Assembly: GCA_000169355.1 (NCBI GenBank)
Contig: AAXX01000001.1
Coordinates: forward strand, 310,001-374,000
Length of the DNA: 64,000 nucleotides
Reading direction: 5' to 3'
Source: Flavobacteria bacterium BAL38
GTDB lineage: Bacteria; Bacteroidota; Bacteroidia; Flavobacteriales; Flavobacteriaceae
Shown here one piece after another: positions 37,645-46,539 of this stretch. Made by a program: the position numbers and the translations under genes. How positions within the stretch are numbered: the stretch's first letter is position 1; each line of letters opens with the position of its first letter. Under the pieces are notes generated by a model. The model was not told the origin of the DNA. It was given only the letters and a program-made list of their open reading frames with translations, and did no database searches.

Positions 37645-39864
37645 ATGACAGAGATAGAATTAGAAGCAGAAAACAAAGCCATTGCGCAAGAATACAAAGA
37701 ACTACTTCGCATCAGTTATCAAACCCTTACAGATGAAGATAAAAAAATCATTCGTAAAGCATTTGATGTTGCTGTTGATGCACATAAAGACCAAAGAAGA
37801 AAATCTGGAGAAGCCTACATTTTTCACCCTATTGCGGTAGCAAAAATTGTTGCTCGCGATATTGGACTTGGCGCTACCTCAATTGCTGCTGCATTAATGC
37901 ATGATGTTGTAGAAGATACCGACATTACCGTTCAGGATATTGAAAAAATGTTCAATCCTAAAATTGCACAATTAGTTGAAGGTCTTACTAAAATTGCAAA
38001 AGTTAAAACCGATCAGGAAATTTCTGTACAAGCAGAAAATTTCCGAAAAATGCTTTTAACATTAAATGATGATGTTAGAGTAATTTTGATAAAAATTGCC
38101 GATAGACTGCATAATATGCAAACTATGGGAAGTATGGTGGATTACAAACAAGCCAAAATAGCTTCAGAAACCTTGTATATTTATGCACCGCTTGCGCATC
38201 GTTTAGGTTTATACAACATCAAAACACAATTAGAAGATTTAGGTTTAAAATATACTGAACCAGAAATTTACAATGACATTGTAAGTAAGATTAAAGAAAC
38301 AAAAGAAGAACAAGATGAATATATCAAAAGTATTTCTGAAGTTTTAAGTACATCTATGGTAAACGAAGGAATTGAATTTACTATAAAAGGTCGTCCAAAA
38401 TCAATTTATTCCATTCGTAGAAAAATGAAAGCGCAAAACGTAACTTTTGATGAAGTCTACGATAAATTTGCACTTCGAATAATATACAAATCCAATCCAC
38501 ATGATGAAAAATTCATTGCTTGGAAAATTTACTCCGTTGTTACAGATCACTATCGCCCTTCACCAAGTAGATTGCGCGACTGGATTTCATCTCCAAAATC
38601 TACAGGTTATGAAGCTTTACATATAACTGTTATGGGACCAAAAGGTCGCTGGGTAGAAATTCAAGTACGAAGCGAAAGAATGGATGAAATTGCTGAAAAA
38701 GGTTATGCAGCCCATTACAAATACAAAAACGGAGCAACCGAAGAACACGGTTTGGAAATTTGGCTAAATCAATTAAAAGAAGCCCTAGAAAATTCTGCAA
38801 GCAACGCGGTAGATTTTGTTGAAGATTTTAAACTGAATTTATATGCTAAAGAAATTTATGTTTTTACTCCTAAAGGCGAAATTAAATCATTACCAAAAGG
38901 AGCTACTTCACTAGATTTCGCTTTCAGTATTCACTCAGAAATTGGTGTAAAAACTAGAGGAACAAGAGTAAATGGCAAGTTAGTGCCTCTAAATCATGTA
39001 TTAAACAGCGGCGATCAAGTAGAAATTATTACGTCGGTAAATCAAAAACCAACATCGCAATGGTTAGATTATGTTACCACTTCTAGAGCTAAAAATAAAA
39101 TTAAAAATGTTCTAAACGAAAATACCAAAAAAATTGCTGAAGACGGAAAAGAAATTCTTACCCGTAAATTGCGCCACTTAAAAATTACGCTTAACGAAAC
39201 TACAACAAATGAATTAGTTAATTTCTTTAAATTACAAACTAGTCTAGATTTATATTATCGTGCAGGAATTGGCGCAATAGAAAATCAACAGCTAAAAGAA
39301 TATGTAGCACAAAAAAGTAATACGTTAGTCAATTTCTTCAAGAAAACAATAAAACGATCTCCATCGAATCAAACTGAGCAAGTTCAAAAAAATGAAATAA
39401 GCAAAAAATTTGACATGTTGGTTTTTGGAACCGAGCAAGACAAATTAGACTATAAATTATCAAGCTGTTGCAATCCAATTCCAGGTGACGAAGTGTTTGG
39501 ATTTGTTTCTATTAATGAAGGAATTAAAGTACATAGAAAAGATTGTCCGAATGCAATTAGCATGCAATCGAATTATGCTTATCGAATTATTCAAGCAAAA
39601 TGGATAGATTCTTCTCAAGAAGAATTCAAAGCAATTCTAAAAATCAAAGGAATGGATATATTAGGTTTAACTAATAATTTAACAAAAGTTATTTCAAGCC
39701 AAATGAATGTAAACATTCAGAGCATTTCTTTAAACAGTGAAGCAGGAATTTTTAACGGACAAGTTACAGTTGTAGTTCAAAATAATAACATTTTGAAAAA
39801 ACTAATCGATAATATCAAAAAAGTGGATGGTATTGATAAAGTAACTCGTGTTTATAATAATTAA
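37645..39864 (+). CDS. Bifunctional (p)ppGpp synthetase/hydrolase, RelA/SpoT family
   Basis: The 739-residue stringent-response enzyme has all domains in order. The HD hydrolase domain (about 50-200) carries RKSGEAYIFHPIAVAKIV and the intact HDVVED motif, then LIKIADRLHNMQTM. The synthetase domain (about 240-380) has GRPKSIYSIRRKM, STGYEALHITV and EIQVRSERMDEIAEKGYAAH. TGS (EIYVFTPKGEIKSLPKGATS), a conserved-cysteine region (SSCCNPIPGDEVFGF) and a C-terminal ACT domain follow. Both catalytic sites look complete, so it should make and degrade (p)ppGpp. It precedes a Fur-family gene and purA, an order seen in other Bacteroidota. A near-consensus promoter lies upstream. Confidence 0.95.
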   Translation: MTEIELEAENKAIAQEYKELLRISYQTLTDEDKKIIRKAFDVAVDAHKDQRRKSGEAYIFHPIAVAKIVARDIGLGATSIAAALMHDVVEDTDITVQDIEKMFNPKIAQLVEGLTKIAKVKTDQEISVQAENFRKMLLTLNDDVRVILIKIADRLHNMQTMGSMVDYKQAKIASETLYIYAPLAHRLGLYNIKTQLEDLGLKYTEPEIYNDIVSKIKETKEEQDEYIKSISEVLSTSMVNEGIEFTIKGRPKSIYSIRRKMKAQNVTFDEVYDKFALRIIYKSNPHDEKFIAWKIYSVVTDHYRPSPSRLRDWISSPKSTGYEALHITVMGPKGRWVEIQVRSERMDEIAEKGYAAHYKYKNGATEEHGLEIWLNQLKEALENSASNAVDFVEDFKLNLYAKEIYVFTPKGEIKSLPKGATSLDFAFSIHSEIGVKTRGTRVNGKLVPLNHVLNSGDQVEIITSVNQKPTSQWLDYVTTSRAKNKIKNVLNENTKKIAEDGKEILTRKLRHLKITLNETTTNELVNFFKLQTSLDLYYRAGIGAIENQQLKEYVAQKSNTLVNFFKKTIKRSPSNQTEQVQKNEISKKFDMLVFGTEQDKLDYKLSSCCNPIPGDEVFGFVSINEGIKVHRKDCPNAISMQSNYAYRIIQAKWIDSSQEEFKAILKIKGMDILGLTNNLTKVISSQMNVNIQSISLNSEAGIFNGQVTVVVQNNNILKKLIDNIKKVDGIDKVTRVYNN

Positions 39865-39928
39865 CAAAAGTTAATAACTAATACCCAAGCAATTAAATTT
39901 AGTATTTTACACAAAGCAAAAATAACAC

Positions 39929-39936
39929 TATCTTTG
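39929..39936 (+). promoter_or_regulatory. Bacteroidota -7 box (TATCTTTG) for the Fur-family gene
   Basis: TATCTTTG matches the box exactly and is 23 bases before the ATG. The bases before it contain no obvious TTG. Confidence 0.6.
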
Positions 39937-39959
39937 CCAATATTTGATTAATAAAATCG

Positions 39960-40397
39960 ATGGAAAACAAAAATCAGAAAATTGTAAAGAACGTTTTTAC
40001 TAAATATTTAGAAGAAAAAACACATCGCAAAACACCGGAGCGATTTGCTATTCTTCAGGAAATTTACAATACTGCCGAACATTTTGATATTGAATCGTTG
40101 TACATCAAAATGAAAAATAAAAATTATAGAGTAAGTAGAGCAACCCTTTACAATACTATAGAACTTTTATTAGAATGTGGTCTTGTACGTCGCCATCAAT
40201 TTGGACAAAATCAAGCACATTACGAAAAGTCATATTTCGACAAACAACACGATCATATTATATTAACCGATACTGGTGAGGTTATAGAATTTTGTGATCC
40301 AAGAATTCAGCAAATTAAACAAACCATGGAAGAAATGTTTGGGATTGATATTTCAACCCACTCACTTTACTTTTATGGTACAAAAAAACAACAATAG
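39960..40397 (+). CDS. Fur-family transcriptional regulator
   Basis: The 145-residue protein has the winged helix of the Fur/PerR/Zur family: [40 protein letters not shown] and [13 protein letters not shown]. The dimerisation part keeps the metal-site histidines in [10 protein letters not shown] but lacks the usual CxxC pairs that bind structural zinc: a single Cys remains in [11 protein letters not shown]. Which metal or signal it senses is therefore unclear. It has its own promoter box downstream of the RelA/SpoT gene, and a palindrome separates it from purA. In related genomes it precedes purA, so co-expression is possible. Confidence 0.9.
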   Translation: MENKNQKIVKNVFTKYLEEKTHRKTPERFAILQEIYNTAEHFDIESLYIKMKNKNYRVSRATLYNTIELLLECGLVRRHQFGQNQAHYEKSYFDKQHDHIILTDTGEVIEFCDPRIQQIKQTMEEMFGIDISTHSLYFYGTKKQQ

Positions 40398-40417
40398 AAT
40401 ATAAATTAATTAAGTAC

Positions 40418-40438
40418 AGACGTTGCAATGCAATGTCT
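40418..40438. repeat. 21-bp palindromic repeat between the Fur-family gene and purA
   Basis: AGACGTTGCA, central A, TGCAATGTCT: ten paired positions with one G-T wobble. From memory the sequence resembles a widespread Bacteroidota palindrome (AGACGTTGCAATGCAACGTCT). It lies 20 bases after the Fur-family stop and 28 bases before purA. Confidence 0.6.
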
Positions 40439-40466
40439 CAACAACAACAACAAACAACACAACACA

Positions 40467-41738
40467 ATGACTGTAGATTTACTACTTGGATTACAATGGG
40501 GCGATGAAGGAAAAGGAAAAATCGTTGACGTTCTTACCTCAAAATATGATATTATTGCTCGTTTTCAAGGTGGACCAAATGCTGGACACACATTAGAATT
40601 TGATGGAATTAAACACGTATTAAGAACCATTCCTTCTGGAATTTTTCATAAAAATGCAATTAACATCATAGGAAACGGAGTTGTAATCGACCCTGTAGTT
40701 TTTCAAAAAGAAATTGAAGGTTTAGCAAAGTTCAACATGGACGTAGTTTCTAAATTATTTATTTCTAGAAAAACCCATTTAATTTTACCAACACATCGCT
40801 TATTAGATGCAGCATCTGAAGCTTCTAAAGGAAAAGCAAAAATTGGCTCTACTCTTAAAGGAATTGGACCAACTTACATGGACAAAACAGGTAGAAATGG
40901 ATTACGTGTTGGTGATTTAGAATTAGAAGATTTTGAGGCTCGTTACCGTTCTTTAGCGGACAAACACGAAGCAATGATTAAATTTTACGATGTAGAATTA
41001 CAATACAATCTTAAAGAAATGGAAGATGAGTTTTTTGCAGCGGTAAAAGACTTAAAAAAATTAACTTTCATTGATAGTGAAGAATATTTAAACAAAGCCT
41101 TAAAAGAAGGAAAATCAATATTAGCTGAAGGAGCTCAAGGTTCTTTATTAGATGTTGATTTTGGAACGTATCCATTCGTTACTTCTTCAAACACTACAGC
41201 AGCTGGTGCCTGTACCGGTTTAGGAATTGCCCCTAACAAAGTAAAAGACGTTTTCGGAATTTTTAAAGCATACACCACTCGTGTGGGCAGCGGACCTTTC
41301 CCAACCGAAGATTTTGAGGAAGCAGGACAAACTATGGCTAAAGTAGGAAATGAATTTGGTTCAGTTACAGGTCGTGCACGTCGTTGTGGCTGGTTAGATT
41401 TAGTAGCTTTAAAATATGCCGTTCAAGTAAATGGCGTTACTCAATTATATATGATGAAAGGCGATGTTCTTTCTGGATTCGAAACTTTACAAGTATGTAC
41501 TGGTTACAACTACAAAGGACAAGAAATCAATCATTTGCCTTACAATATCGAACCAGAAAACGTTACACCAATTTTAACCGAAATGAAAGGTTGGAAAGCT
41601 GATTTAACAGGTATGACAACATATGCTGAATTACCACAAGAGTTAAAAGAATACATTGAATTTATTGAAAAAGAAGTGGAAGTACCAATCAAAGTAATCT
41701 CGGTTGGACCAGACAGAAAACAAACAATAACAAAATAA
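40467..41738 (+). CDS. purA: Adenylosuccinate synthetase
   Basis: The start at 40467 gives 423 residues beginning MTVDLLLGLQWGDEGKGKIV, the conserved N-terminus; the earlier in-frame ATG at 40428 lies inside the palindrome and would add 13 unconserved residues. The GTP/IMP site is visible as GLQWGDEGKGK, then FQGGPNAGHTLEF with the catalytic His, IGSTLKGIGPTYMDK, EGAQGSLLDVDFGTYPFVT and the GTP motif TRVGSGPFPTE. The enzyme joins IMP and aspartate on the way to AMP. Length is normal. A strong terminator follows the stop. Confidence 0.97.
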   Translation: MTVDLLLGLQWGDEGKGKIVDVLTSKYDIIARFQGGPNAGHTLEFDGIKHVLRTIPSGIFHKNAINIIGNGVVIDPVVFQKEIEGLAKFNMDVVSKLFISRKTHLILPTHRLLDAASEASKGKAKIGSTLKGIGPTYMDKTGRNGLRVGDLELEDFEARYRSLADKHEAMIKFYDVELQYNLKEMEDEFFAAVKDLKKLTFIDSEEYLNKALKEGKSILAEGAQGSLLDVDFGTYPFVTSSNTTAAGACTGLGIAPNKVKDVFGIFKAYTTRVGSGPFPTEDFEEAGQTMAKVGNEFGSVTGRARRCGWLDLVALKYAVQVNGVTQLYMMKGDVLSGFETLQVCTGYNYKGQEINHLPYNIEPENVTPILTEMKGWKADLTGMTTYAELPQELKEYIEFIEKEVEVPIKVISVGPDRKQTITK

Positions 41739-41743
41739 TTTCC

Positions 41744-41775
41744 AAAAGCGCTTTCAGTTGAAAGCGCTTTTTTTA
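41744..41775 (+). terminator. Intrinsic terminator after purA
   Basis: AAAAGCGCTTTCA (41744-41756) pairs perfectly with TGAAAGCGCTTTT (41759-41771), leaving a 2-base apex, then a T run. The stem contains the ATG at 41758, which argues that this ATG is not a start codon. Confidence 0.9.
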
Positions 41776-41827
41776 TTTAAAACTGATAAAAAAAACTTAA
41801 TTATCAATGGCTTTTCGAGTTTTTACT

Positions 41828-41835
41828 TAAATTTG
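41828..41835 (+). promoter_or_regulatory. Bacteroidota -7 box (TAAATTTG) for the OstA-like gene
   Basis: TAAATTTG is an exact TAnnTTTG match. It lies inside the longest reading frame of the next gene, between the ATG at 41758 and the TTG at 41854, so transcription probably starts after the ATG. Confidence 0.55.
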
Positions 41836-41853
41836 ACTCAAAATAAATCCGAC

Positions 41854-43548
41854 TTGAAAAACACTTTTTTTTATATAGCCTTTTTACTACTTTCAGTTAC
41901 CTTTTTGGTAGCTCAGGAAAATAAAAAAATCATCATTGAAAACTCTGATTTTGTAGATATGAATCAGACCGAAATTCCAGGCGCTATTGTGTTTACTGGA
42001 AATGTTCGCATCATTCACAATGGAGTAAAAATGTTTTGTAATAAAGCGTATCATTTTAAAGATGAAAATTACATAAAAGCATTTGGAAACGTTCAAATGA
42101 ATCAAGGTGACACAATTACCATGAACAGCCGTTATGCAGAATACAATGGCGATAAAGAATTAGCTTTTGCTACTGGAGATGTGGTTTTACGTTCGCCAGA
42201 ATCAATACTTACAACAGATACCGTTTATTTTGATAAGAAAAATCAAGTAGCATCTTACAATACGTACGGAACCATTCGCAATAAAGAAAACACTTTAACA
42301 AGTAAATCGGGTCGCTATTATGTAGACCAAAAGAAATACAAGTTTACTACTGCTGTAACCGTTAAAAATCCGGAAAGTACCATCAAAACTAACAATTTAG
42401 ATTATTACGAGAATTCGGGTCATGCTTATGTTTTTGGTCCTTCAACCATTACAAGTAAAGAAAATGTTATTTATACTGAAAACGGTTTTTACGACACCAC
42501 AAACGACATTGGAAAACTTTCTAAAAATTCCAAAATTACACTCGATAACAAAATAATTGAAGGTGATGATTTATACTATGATAAAAAGAAAAATTTTTCG
42601 AGAGGAATTAATAATGTAAAAATTACCGATACCATCAACAAGGTAATCGCTACAGGCCATTACGCAGAATTGTACAGAAATGCCGCCACCAAAAAAGACT
42701 CTATGATTTTAACTAAAAGAGCGTTGGTAAAAACTTTAGTCGAAAAAGACACTATGTATATGCATGGTAAAAAAATCATAGTTTCGGGTCCGCAAGACGA
42801 TCGTGTTATTCGTGCATTTAATAATGTTCGTTTTTATAAGACCGATATGAGTGGAAAATGTGATTCGCTTCATTCCAATAATAAAACACAATTAACCAAA
42901 TTAATTGGAAAACCAATTCTTTGGAACAACGAAAACCAAATGACTGGAGATGTTATGCATTTAATTGGCAATAACAAAACACAAAAATTAGATTCATTAA
43001 AAGTGCTCAATAACGCTTTTATCATTCAAAAAGATAGTCTTAGCAAAAATGGTTACAACCAAATAAAAGGACAAAATTTGTACGGAAAATTTGTTGACAG
43101 TAAACTAAAAGAAGTTGATGTCGTAAAAAATGCAGAAGTTATTTATTACATGTACAACGATGCCAATGAATTCATCGGAATTAACAAAACATTATGTAGT
43201 AAAATCAATTTAGAATTAGAAGAGAACAAAATAAATTCGATTACTTTTTTTACCAAAACCGATAGTAATATTTATCCTGAAAAAGAATTTCCAGAAAATG
43301 CTCGAAAATTAAAAGGTTTTCTTTGGCGAGGCGACGAAAGAATTTTAAGCAAAGACGATATTTTCCCAGCAGAAGAAATTGCTTTAGACGATAAAATTCA
43401 AATTGAAGCAAAAAAGAAAGCAATTGAAGCTGATATACCGATGAAAATTCTTCCTGAAACTTTAGATTTTGACGAAATCAAAAAAGCGGAAGAAAAGAAA
43501 ACCGCTAAAAAATTAGAAGTAAAGAAGAAAACTTTGATAAAACAATAG
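41854..43548 (+). CDS. OstA/LptA-like LPS-transport family protein
   Basis: I choose TTG at 41854 (564 residues), which gives a clean signal peptide, then VAQENKKIIIENSDFVDM. An in-frame ATG at 41758 sits in the purA terminator, and a promoter box falls between the two. The product has repeated beta-jellyroll strands of the OstA/LptA type (PGAIVFTGNVRIIHNGVKMF, FGNVQMNQGDTITMNSRYAE, AFATGDVVLRSPESILTTDT). This suggests a periplasmic bridge carrying LPS or a related lipid. The last 60 residues are Lys/Glu-rich (EEKKTAKKLEVKKKTLIK). It is much longer than LptA alone, as in other Bacteroidota OstA-like proteins. The partner transport genes are not nearby. Confidence 0.85.
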   Translation: MKNTFFYIAFLLLSVTFLVAQENKKIIIENSDFVDMNQTEIPGAIVFTGNVRIIHNGVKMFCNKAYHFKDENYIKAFGNVQMNQGDTITMNSRYAEYNGDKELAFATGDVVLRSPESILTTDTVYFDKKNQVASYNTYGTIRNKENTLTSKSGRYYVDQKKYKFTTAVTVKNPESTIKTNNLDYYENSGHAYVFGPSTITSKENVIYTENGFYDTTNDIGKLSKNSKITLDNKIIEGDDLYYDKKKNFSRGINNVKITDTINKVIATGHYAELYRNAATKKDSMILTKRALVKTLVEKDTMYMHGKKIIVSGPQDDRVIRAFNNVRFYKTDMSGKCDSLHSNNKTQLTKLIGKPILWNNENQMTGDVMHLIGNNKTQKLDSLKVLNNAFIIQKDSLSKNGYNQIKGQNLYGKFVDSKLKEVDVVKNAEVIYYMYNDANEFIGINKTLCSKINLELEENKINSITFFTKTDSNIYPEKEFPENARKLKGFLWRGDERILSKDDIFPAEEIALDDKIQIEAKKKAIEADIPMKILPETLDFDEIKKAEEKKTAKKLEVKKKTLIKQ

Positions 43549-43623
43549 GCAATTAGCTGAAAGCTTCATGCAAAATATTGTAAAATAACTCAAAACAAAG
43601 TCAAGAGCTTAAAGCAGATTAAA

Positions 43624-44814
43624 ATGATTGAAGATTTTTTTAAATATCAAGCACAAACTTCACCTTATCCTTTAGCCATGGAAATTTCTCATGCTAAAGG
43701 CTCTTATATTTATGATACTGAAGGCAATGCGTATTTAGATATGGTTGCTGGAGTTTCGGCTTGCACATTAGGACATCAACCGCAACGCGTAAATGATGCC
43801 ATCAAAAAACAACTTGACACCTATTCTCACGTAATGGTATATGGCGAATATGCCCAACATCCAGCAACGGAATTGTGTAAATTATTAGCATCACACCTAC
43901 CCTATCCACTTACAAAAACCTATTTGGTTAATTCTGGGACTGAAGCCATAGAAGGCGCTTTAAAATTAGCCCGAAGAGTTACTGGAAGAAGCCAATTAAT
44001 TTCTTGTCACAATGCCTATCATGGTAATACAATGGGAAGTTTGAGTGTGATGGGATTTGAAGAGCGTAAACAAATTTTTCGACCTTTAATTCCGGATGTA
44101 GATTTTATCACTTTCAACAATGAAGCTGATTTAGAAAAAATCACCACAAAAACAGCAGGTATTTTATTAGAAACGATTCAAGGTGGTGCTGGTTTTATTG
44201 AACCACAAAATGATTTTCTTAAAAAAGTTCGCCAACGTTGTAACGAAGTGGGTGCTGTTATGATATTAGACGAAATTCAACCCGGATTTGGTCGCACAGG
44301 AAAATTATTTGGATTTCAAAACTACGATGTCGTTCCTGATGTAGTTGTCATGGGAAAAGGTATGGGAGGAGGAATGCCGGTTGGTGCTTTTACAGCATCT
44401 GAACAAATGATGGATTTATTAAGTCACAATCCTAAATTAGGTCATATTACTACTTTTGGCGGACACCCTGTCATTGCGGCAGCAAGTTTAGCTACTTTAC
44501 AAGAAGTAACAGAAACCAACTTAATGAGTGAAACCTTAGAAAAAGAGCAATTATTCCGAAGTCTTTTAGTGCATCCGTTAATTAAAGAAATTCGGGGTCG
44601 TGGCCTAATGATAGCTGCTATGACAGAATCTCCGGAGATAACAAATGAAGTTATTTTACGTTGTCATAAAAGAGGTGTTATTTTATTTTGGTTACTTTTC
44701 GAAGGCTGCGCTATCCGAATTACACCACCATTAACCATTAGTAACGAAGAAATTACAAAAGGTTGTGGCATTATTATTGAGGTGTTAAATGAGATAGAAA
44801 AAGAAATGAAGTAA
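43624..44814 (+). CDS. Class-III PLP aminotransferase
   Basis: The 396-residue cytosolic enzyme belongs to the acetylornithine/4-aminobutyrate aminotransferase group. Motifs are YIYDTEGNAYLDMVAGVSAC, TYLVNSGTEAIEGALKLARR, CHNAYHGNTMGSLSVMG, the PLP-Asp region in AVMILDEIQPGFGRTG, and the Schiff-base lysine in VVVMGKGMGGGMPVG. The substrate is not evident from sequence; annotations such as aspartate aminotransferase family are generic. The neighbours, an OstA-like protein and a TPR protein, do not suggest a pathway. The stop is followed by a repeat-bearing spacer with no clear terminator. Confidence 0.88.
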   Translation: MIEDFFKYQAQTSPYPLAMEISHAKGSYIYDTEGNAYLDMVAGVSACTLGHQPQRVNDAIKKQLDTYSHVMVYGEYAQHPATELCKLLASHLPYPLTKTYLVNSGTEAIEGALKLARRVTGRSQLISCHNAYHGNTMGSLSVMGFEERKQIFRPLIPDVDFITFNNEADLEKITTKTAGILLETIQGGAGFIEPQNDFLKKVRQRCNEVGAVMILDEIQPGFGRTGKLFGFQNYDVVPDVVVMGKGMGGGMPVGAFTASEQMMDLLSHNPKLGHITTFGGHPVIAAASLATLQEVTETNLMSETLEKEQLFRSLLVHPLIKEIRGRGLMIAAMTESPEITNEVILRCHKRGVILFWLLFEGCAIRITPPLTISNEEITKGCGIIIEVLNEIEKEMK

Positions 44815-44915
44815 ATGATGGATGATGGAAGTTTGTTGATGGATGATTTTATCAGCTTAAATCAAAATGATTTTTTTACATAGAGATTAGCAGAATTTTT
44901 TATGATTTTGATTAT

Positions 44916-44947
44916 GTTGATAAGAGATACACAGAGCGTTTCACTTA
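44916..44947. repeat. Dispersed repeat unit (ACAGAGCGTTTCACTT)
   Basis: It matches the two units in the yidD-lgt spacer: TTGATAAGAGATACACAGAGCGTTTCACTTA compared with TTGATTAGAGTTACACAGAGCGTTTCACTTA. The rest of the 44815-45088 spacer is AT-rich, with a TATATTTC near-promoter box at 45042-45049. Confidence 0.65.
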
Positions 44948-45088
44948 TTAAATTTGAAATTGATTTTTGACCTTGCTCTTATTCTTGTAAATTGTTAATT
45001 AAATTGTTTAAAACAAATAAGCATCCAAACGATTCTTACATTATATTTCCTTAATTTTAATTTGGATAAAATCATAAAACTAAGCGCT

Positions 45089-46483
45089 ATGAATTTGAGT
45101 CACGAAGAAGAAGAAAACAGCTTGTCCTTATCTAAATTTGAATCGATGCTAAAAACTAATAAAGTTTTTTTCTTTGATTCTGAGGAATTTGAAGATATTA
45201 TTCTTCATTACATGGATACAGGTCGATTAAATTTGGCTAAAAAAGCGCTAAAATTAGGATTAGAACAACATCCAAAATCTATCGGATTAAAATTAGTCCA
45301 CGTTGAAATGTTGGTTTACGAAGACAAACTTGATATTGCTGAAAAACTCCTAAACGAGTTATATGCAATTGAACCAACTAACGAAGAAATCTACATACAA
45401 AAAGCCAACATACATTCAAAAAGAGACGAACACGAAAAAGCAATTTCTTTTTTACAAATTGCTTTAAAATACACAGAAGATTATGCCGATGTGTATTCGA
45501 TGATTGGAATGGAATATCTTTTTATGGATGATTTAGAATTAGCAAAAGAAAATTTCATCAAGTGCTTAGATGAAGACACTGAAGATTACTCGGCTCTTTA
45601 TAACGTTGTATATTGCTTTGATTTTCTAGATCAAAATGAGCAAGCCATTGTTTATCTAAATAAATTCATTGATAAAAATCCATATAGCGAAGTAGCTTGG
45701 CATCAATTAGGCAGACAATATTATGCTTTAAAAAACTACGAAAAAGCAGTTTGGGCTTTCGAGTATGCTACATTAATAGACGAAACCTTCTTAGGGGCGC
45801 ACATGGAAAAAGCAAAATCGTATGAAAAACAAAAAAAATATCAAGATGCAATAGACTGCTATAATATTACTTTAGAATTAGACGATCCTTCTTCATTTGT
45901 CTTATTGCGAATAGCAAAATGTTACGAACGTCTGGGTAATATTGAATTTGCATTAAATTATTACTTAAAAACAGTTCATGAAGATCCATTGTTAGACAAA
46001 GGTTGGATTGCTATTACCGATTTTTATATTCGACAAAAGAATTTTCAAAAAGCATTATATTATGTAAACAAAGCGATTGGGATTGACGGTGATAATTCGT
46101 TATACTGGAAACGTTTTGCAGCCGTAAATAGTGCATTACATTTCTTTGAAGAAGCCGAATATGGATACCGAAAAGCATTTGAAAGTGGCGATATCAACTT
46201 AGACACATTTACACTTTGGACTGATGTTTTACAATATCTTGGTGAATTTGAAACAGCAATTGACATCCTTTTAGAAGCTACTAATGTTTTACCTAATGAA
46301 TACGAAATCGAATATCGTTTAGCAGGATTATATTTCACATCAGGCAATAACAAAAAAGGAAGTATTCATTTAATCAACGCAATGAATTTAGACTTAAAAC
46401 AACTATCTTTGTTCGAAGAGTTATTTCCAGTAATTTACGAAAGAACAGAAGTTCAGAAAACAATTATGAAATTTAAAAAATAA
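45089..46483 (+). CDS. Cytosolic TPR protein
   Basis: I start at the ATG at 45089 (464 residues, MNLSHEEEENSLSLSKFESM) rather than a TTG at 45062, since a TATATTTC box at 45042-45049 would put the transcription start almost on that TTG. There is no signal peptide. The protein is made of tetratricopeptide units, for example IYIQKANIHSKRDEHEKAIS, AWHQLGRQYYALKNYEKAVW and LLRIAKCYERLGNIEFALNY. It is probably a scaffold; no enzyme motif is present. It precedes the DUF368 and aroE genes, a grouping I recall from other Flavobacteria. The partner is unknown. Confidence 0.85.
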   Translation: MNLSHEEEENSLSLSKFESMLKTNKVFFFDSEEFEDIILHYMDTGRLNLAKKALKLGLEQHPKSIGLKLVHVEMLVYEDKLDIAEKLLNELYAIEPTNEEIYIQKANIHSKRDEHEKAISFLQIALKYTEDYADVYSMIGMEYLFMDDLELAKENFIKCLDEDTEDYSALYNVVYCFDFLDQNEQAIVYLNKFIDKNPYSEVAWHQLGRQYYALKNYEKAVWAFEYATLIDETFLGAHMEKAKSYEKQKKYQDAIDCYNITLELDDPSSFVLLRIAKCYERLGNIEFALNYYLKTVHEDPLLDKGWIAITDFYIRQKNFQKALYYVNKAIGIDGDNSLYWKRFAAVNSALHFFEEAEYGYRKAFESGDINLDTFTLWTDVLQYLGEFETAIDILLEATNVLPNEYEIEYRLAGLYFTSGNNKKGSIHLINAMNLDLKQLSLFEELFPVIYERTEVQKTIMKFKK

Positions 46484-46503
46484 AAATAAACAACCCTTAA
46501 CCC

Positions 46504-46534
46504 ATTCCAAAGTAGCAATGCTTTGGAATTTTTA
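46504..46534 (+). terminator. Hairpin with T run between the TPR and DUF368 genes
   Basis: ATTCCAAAG (46504-46512) pairs perfectly with CTTTGGAAT (46521-46529), then TTTTT. It ends only a few bases before the DUF368 ATG at 46540, so it may be a leader attenuator rather than a plain terminator. Confidence 0.65.
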
Positions 46535-46539
46535 TTATC

